Source: Limnephilus marmoratus (taxonomy: Eukaryota; Arthropoda; Insecta; Trichoptera; Limnephilidae). Taken from it: a stretch of DNA of 64,000 nt. Of this stretch, positions 63,329 to 64,000 are shown piece after piece (position 1 is the first letter of the stretch; each line of letters begins with the position of its first letter). A model generated the notes under the pieces. That model did not search any database. It had not been told where the DNA came from and saw nothing but the letters and a program-made list of their open reading frames with translations. The stretch spans positions 10,452,501 through 10,516,500 of the forward strand of contig OU862908.1 of assembly GCA_917880885.1 (NCBI GenBank). Reading direction: 5' to 3'. A program made the position numbers and the translations under genes.

Positions 63329-64000
63329 TTAACCAGTCAGAGGCCGAAAATCCACATTACGTTGAAAGATGTTCTTACGATCGTACAGGGCGGTTCCAAT
63401 GAGAAAGGTTAATTATTCTCCGTACCAGCTTTTTAAAATTATAACTCAATCTCGATTTTATTTCATTCCAAATTTGCTTTAATTTATACCTAAGTATATC
63501 CAAAAATACTGAAAGGCGTAACGATAAAACTATTAAAATTATGTACTTTTGGTAATTATTTTTTTATCATAAGTATTTATAATTTTTTAATAATGTCTAA
63601 GCACAATAAGAATGTAAAGAAAATCTTAAATATATTAATTTGTAAGACCGTAAATAGATAGATAAAGTAGAGAAATTTTCGTCATAAATAAGTGTTCGAA
63701 TATTTTTTTAATGATTTTATTTGAACTAAAATAAAAATTTTGAAACATGCGTTTACTAGATAACGTATTGATTTACAATAATGTATGATTACACGGTATG
63801 AAATATGTCTTGTAAAATAAGATTTTTCGTTTGAAAATTTAAGAAATCTGCCAACGACCTATGGTATAACCTAATTATACTAAAAATATACATTTTTTCT
63901 CAAAATTTAAAACATGCGTTTACTAGATAAAAGAACAATCTTTCAAAATCAATTAACAATTTTTTGTGGAAAACAGTCATTAGGTCTAAAATTTGATTTA
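63329..64000 (-). mobile_element. TTAA-bounded repeat family Y, copy 3, cut by the window edge
   Basis: It begins TTAACCAGTCAGAGGCCGAA and contains TTATTCTCCGTACCAGCTTT and AAATCTGCCAACGACCTATG in the same order as copy 2. The far end should lie just beyond 64000. Confidence 0.7.

Overview
The window is AT-rich, intron- and transposon-dense animal DNA, most likely from an insect and probably from a moth or butterfly. Three things point there. There is an insect-type very-long-chain fatty acid elongase with spliced exons. There are (TTAGG)n telomere-type repeats. The dispersed repeats, such as the tail at 28.2-29.3 kb, look typical of Lepidoptera. The order-level call is inference; no species can be named.

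Only one ordinary host gene was recognised: an ELOVL-family elongase on the minus strand. Five 3' exons (43753 down to 39921) splice in frame and give 269 residues with the HxxHH box. The N-terminal exons were not found in the remaining 20 kb upstream and probably lie outside the window or were missed. Its introns carry a decayed mariner with a MITE inside it, a copy of a ~360-bp dispersed repeat, a 55-bp tandem array touching a splice donor, and a tRNA-like SINE head.

Almost everything else is mobile DNA, much of it nested. From 0 to 12 kb: RTE-type LINE scraps, foldbacks, a TIR element holding a LINE fragment with a 14-bp target duplication, an 87-bp higher-order minisatellite, and a LINE 3' end split by a hAT MITE. 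From 12 to 15 kb: a hAT-like element holding two copies of an alanine-tRNA-like SINE, then a short TIR element built from an exceptionally long GAA/TTC heat-shock-element-like array. From 15 to 19 kb: one LINE inserted in another. From 19.9 to 24.9 kb: a mariner split by a nearly full-length two-ORF LINE whose ORF2 has only two frameshifts, both in A-rich runs. From 25 to 39 kb: foldbacks, hAT elements with 8-bp target duplications, an inverted SINE pair, and an unclassified TIR element (33073-34526) with two facing clusters of alternating 26/28-bp repeats.

From 44 to 64 kb: a deleted piggyBac with TTAA duplications, more hAT MITEs, three copies of a TTAA-bounded ~700-bp family, an RTE LINE, a 1.38-kb palindrome, and a repeat broken up by two hairpin elements and a Harbinger transposase remnant. 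Nothing indicates a bacterial-style operon, a CRISPR array or a host pathway cluster. The notable material is structural: the GAA/TTC array, the facing repeat clusters and the nesting that lets insertions be ordered in time.
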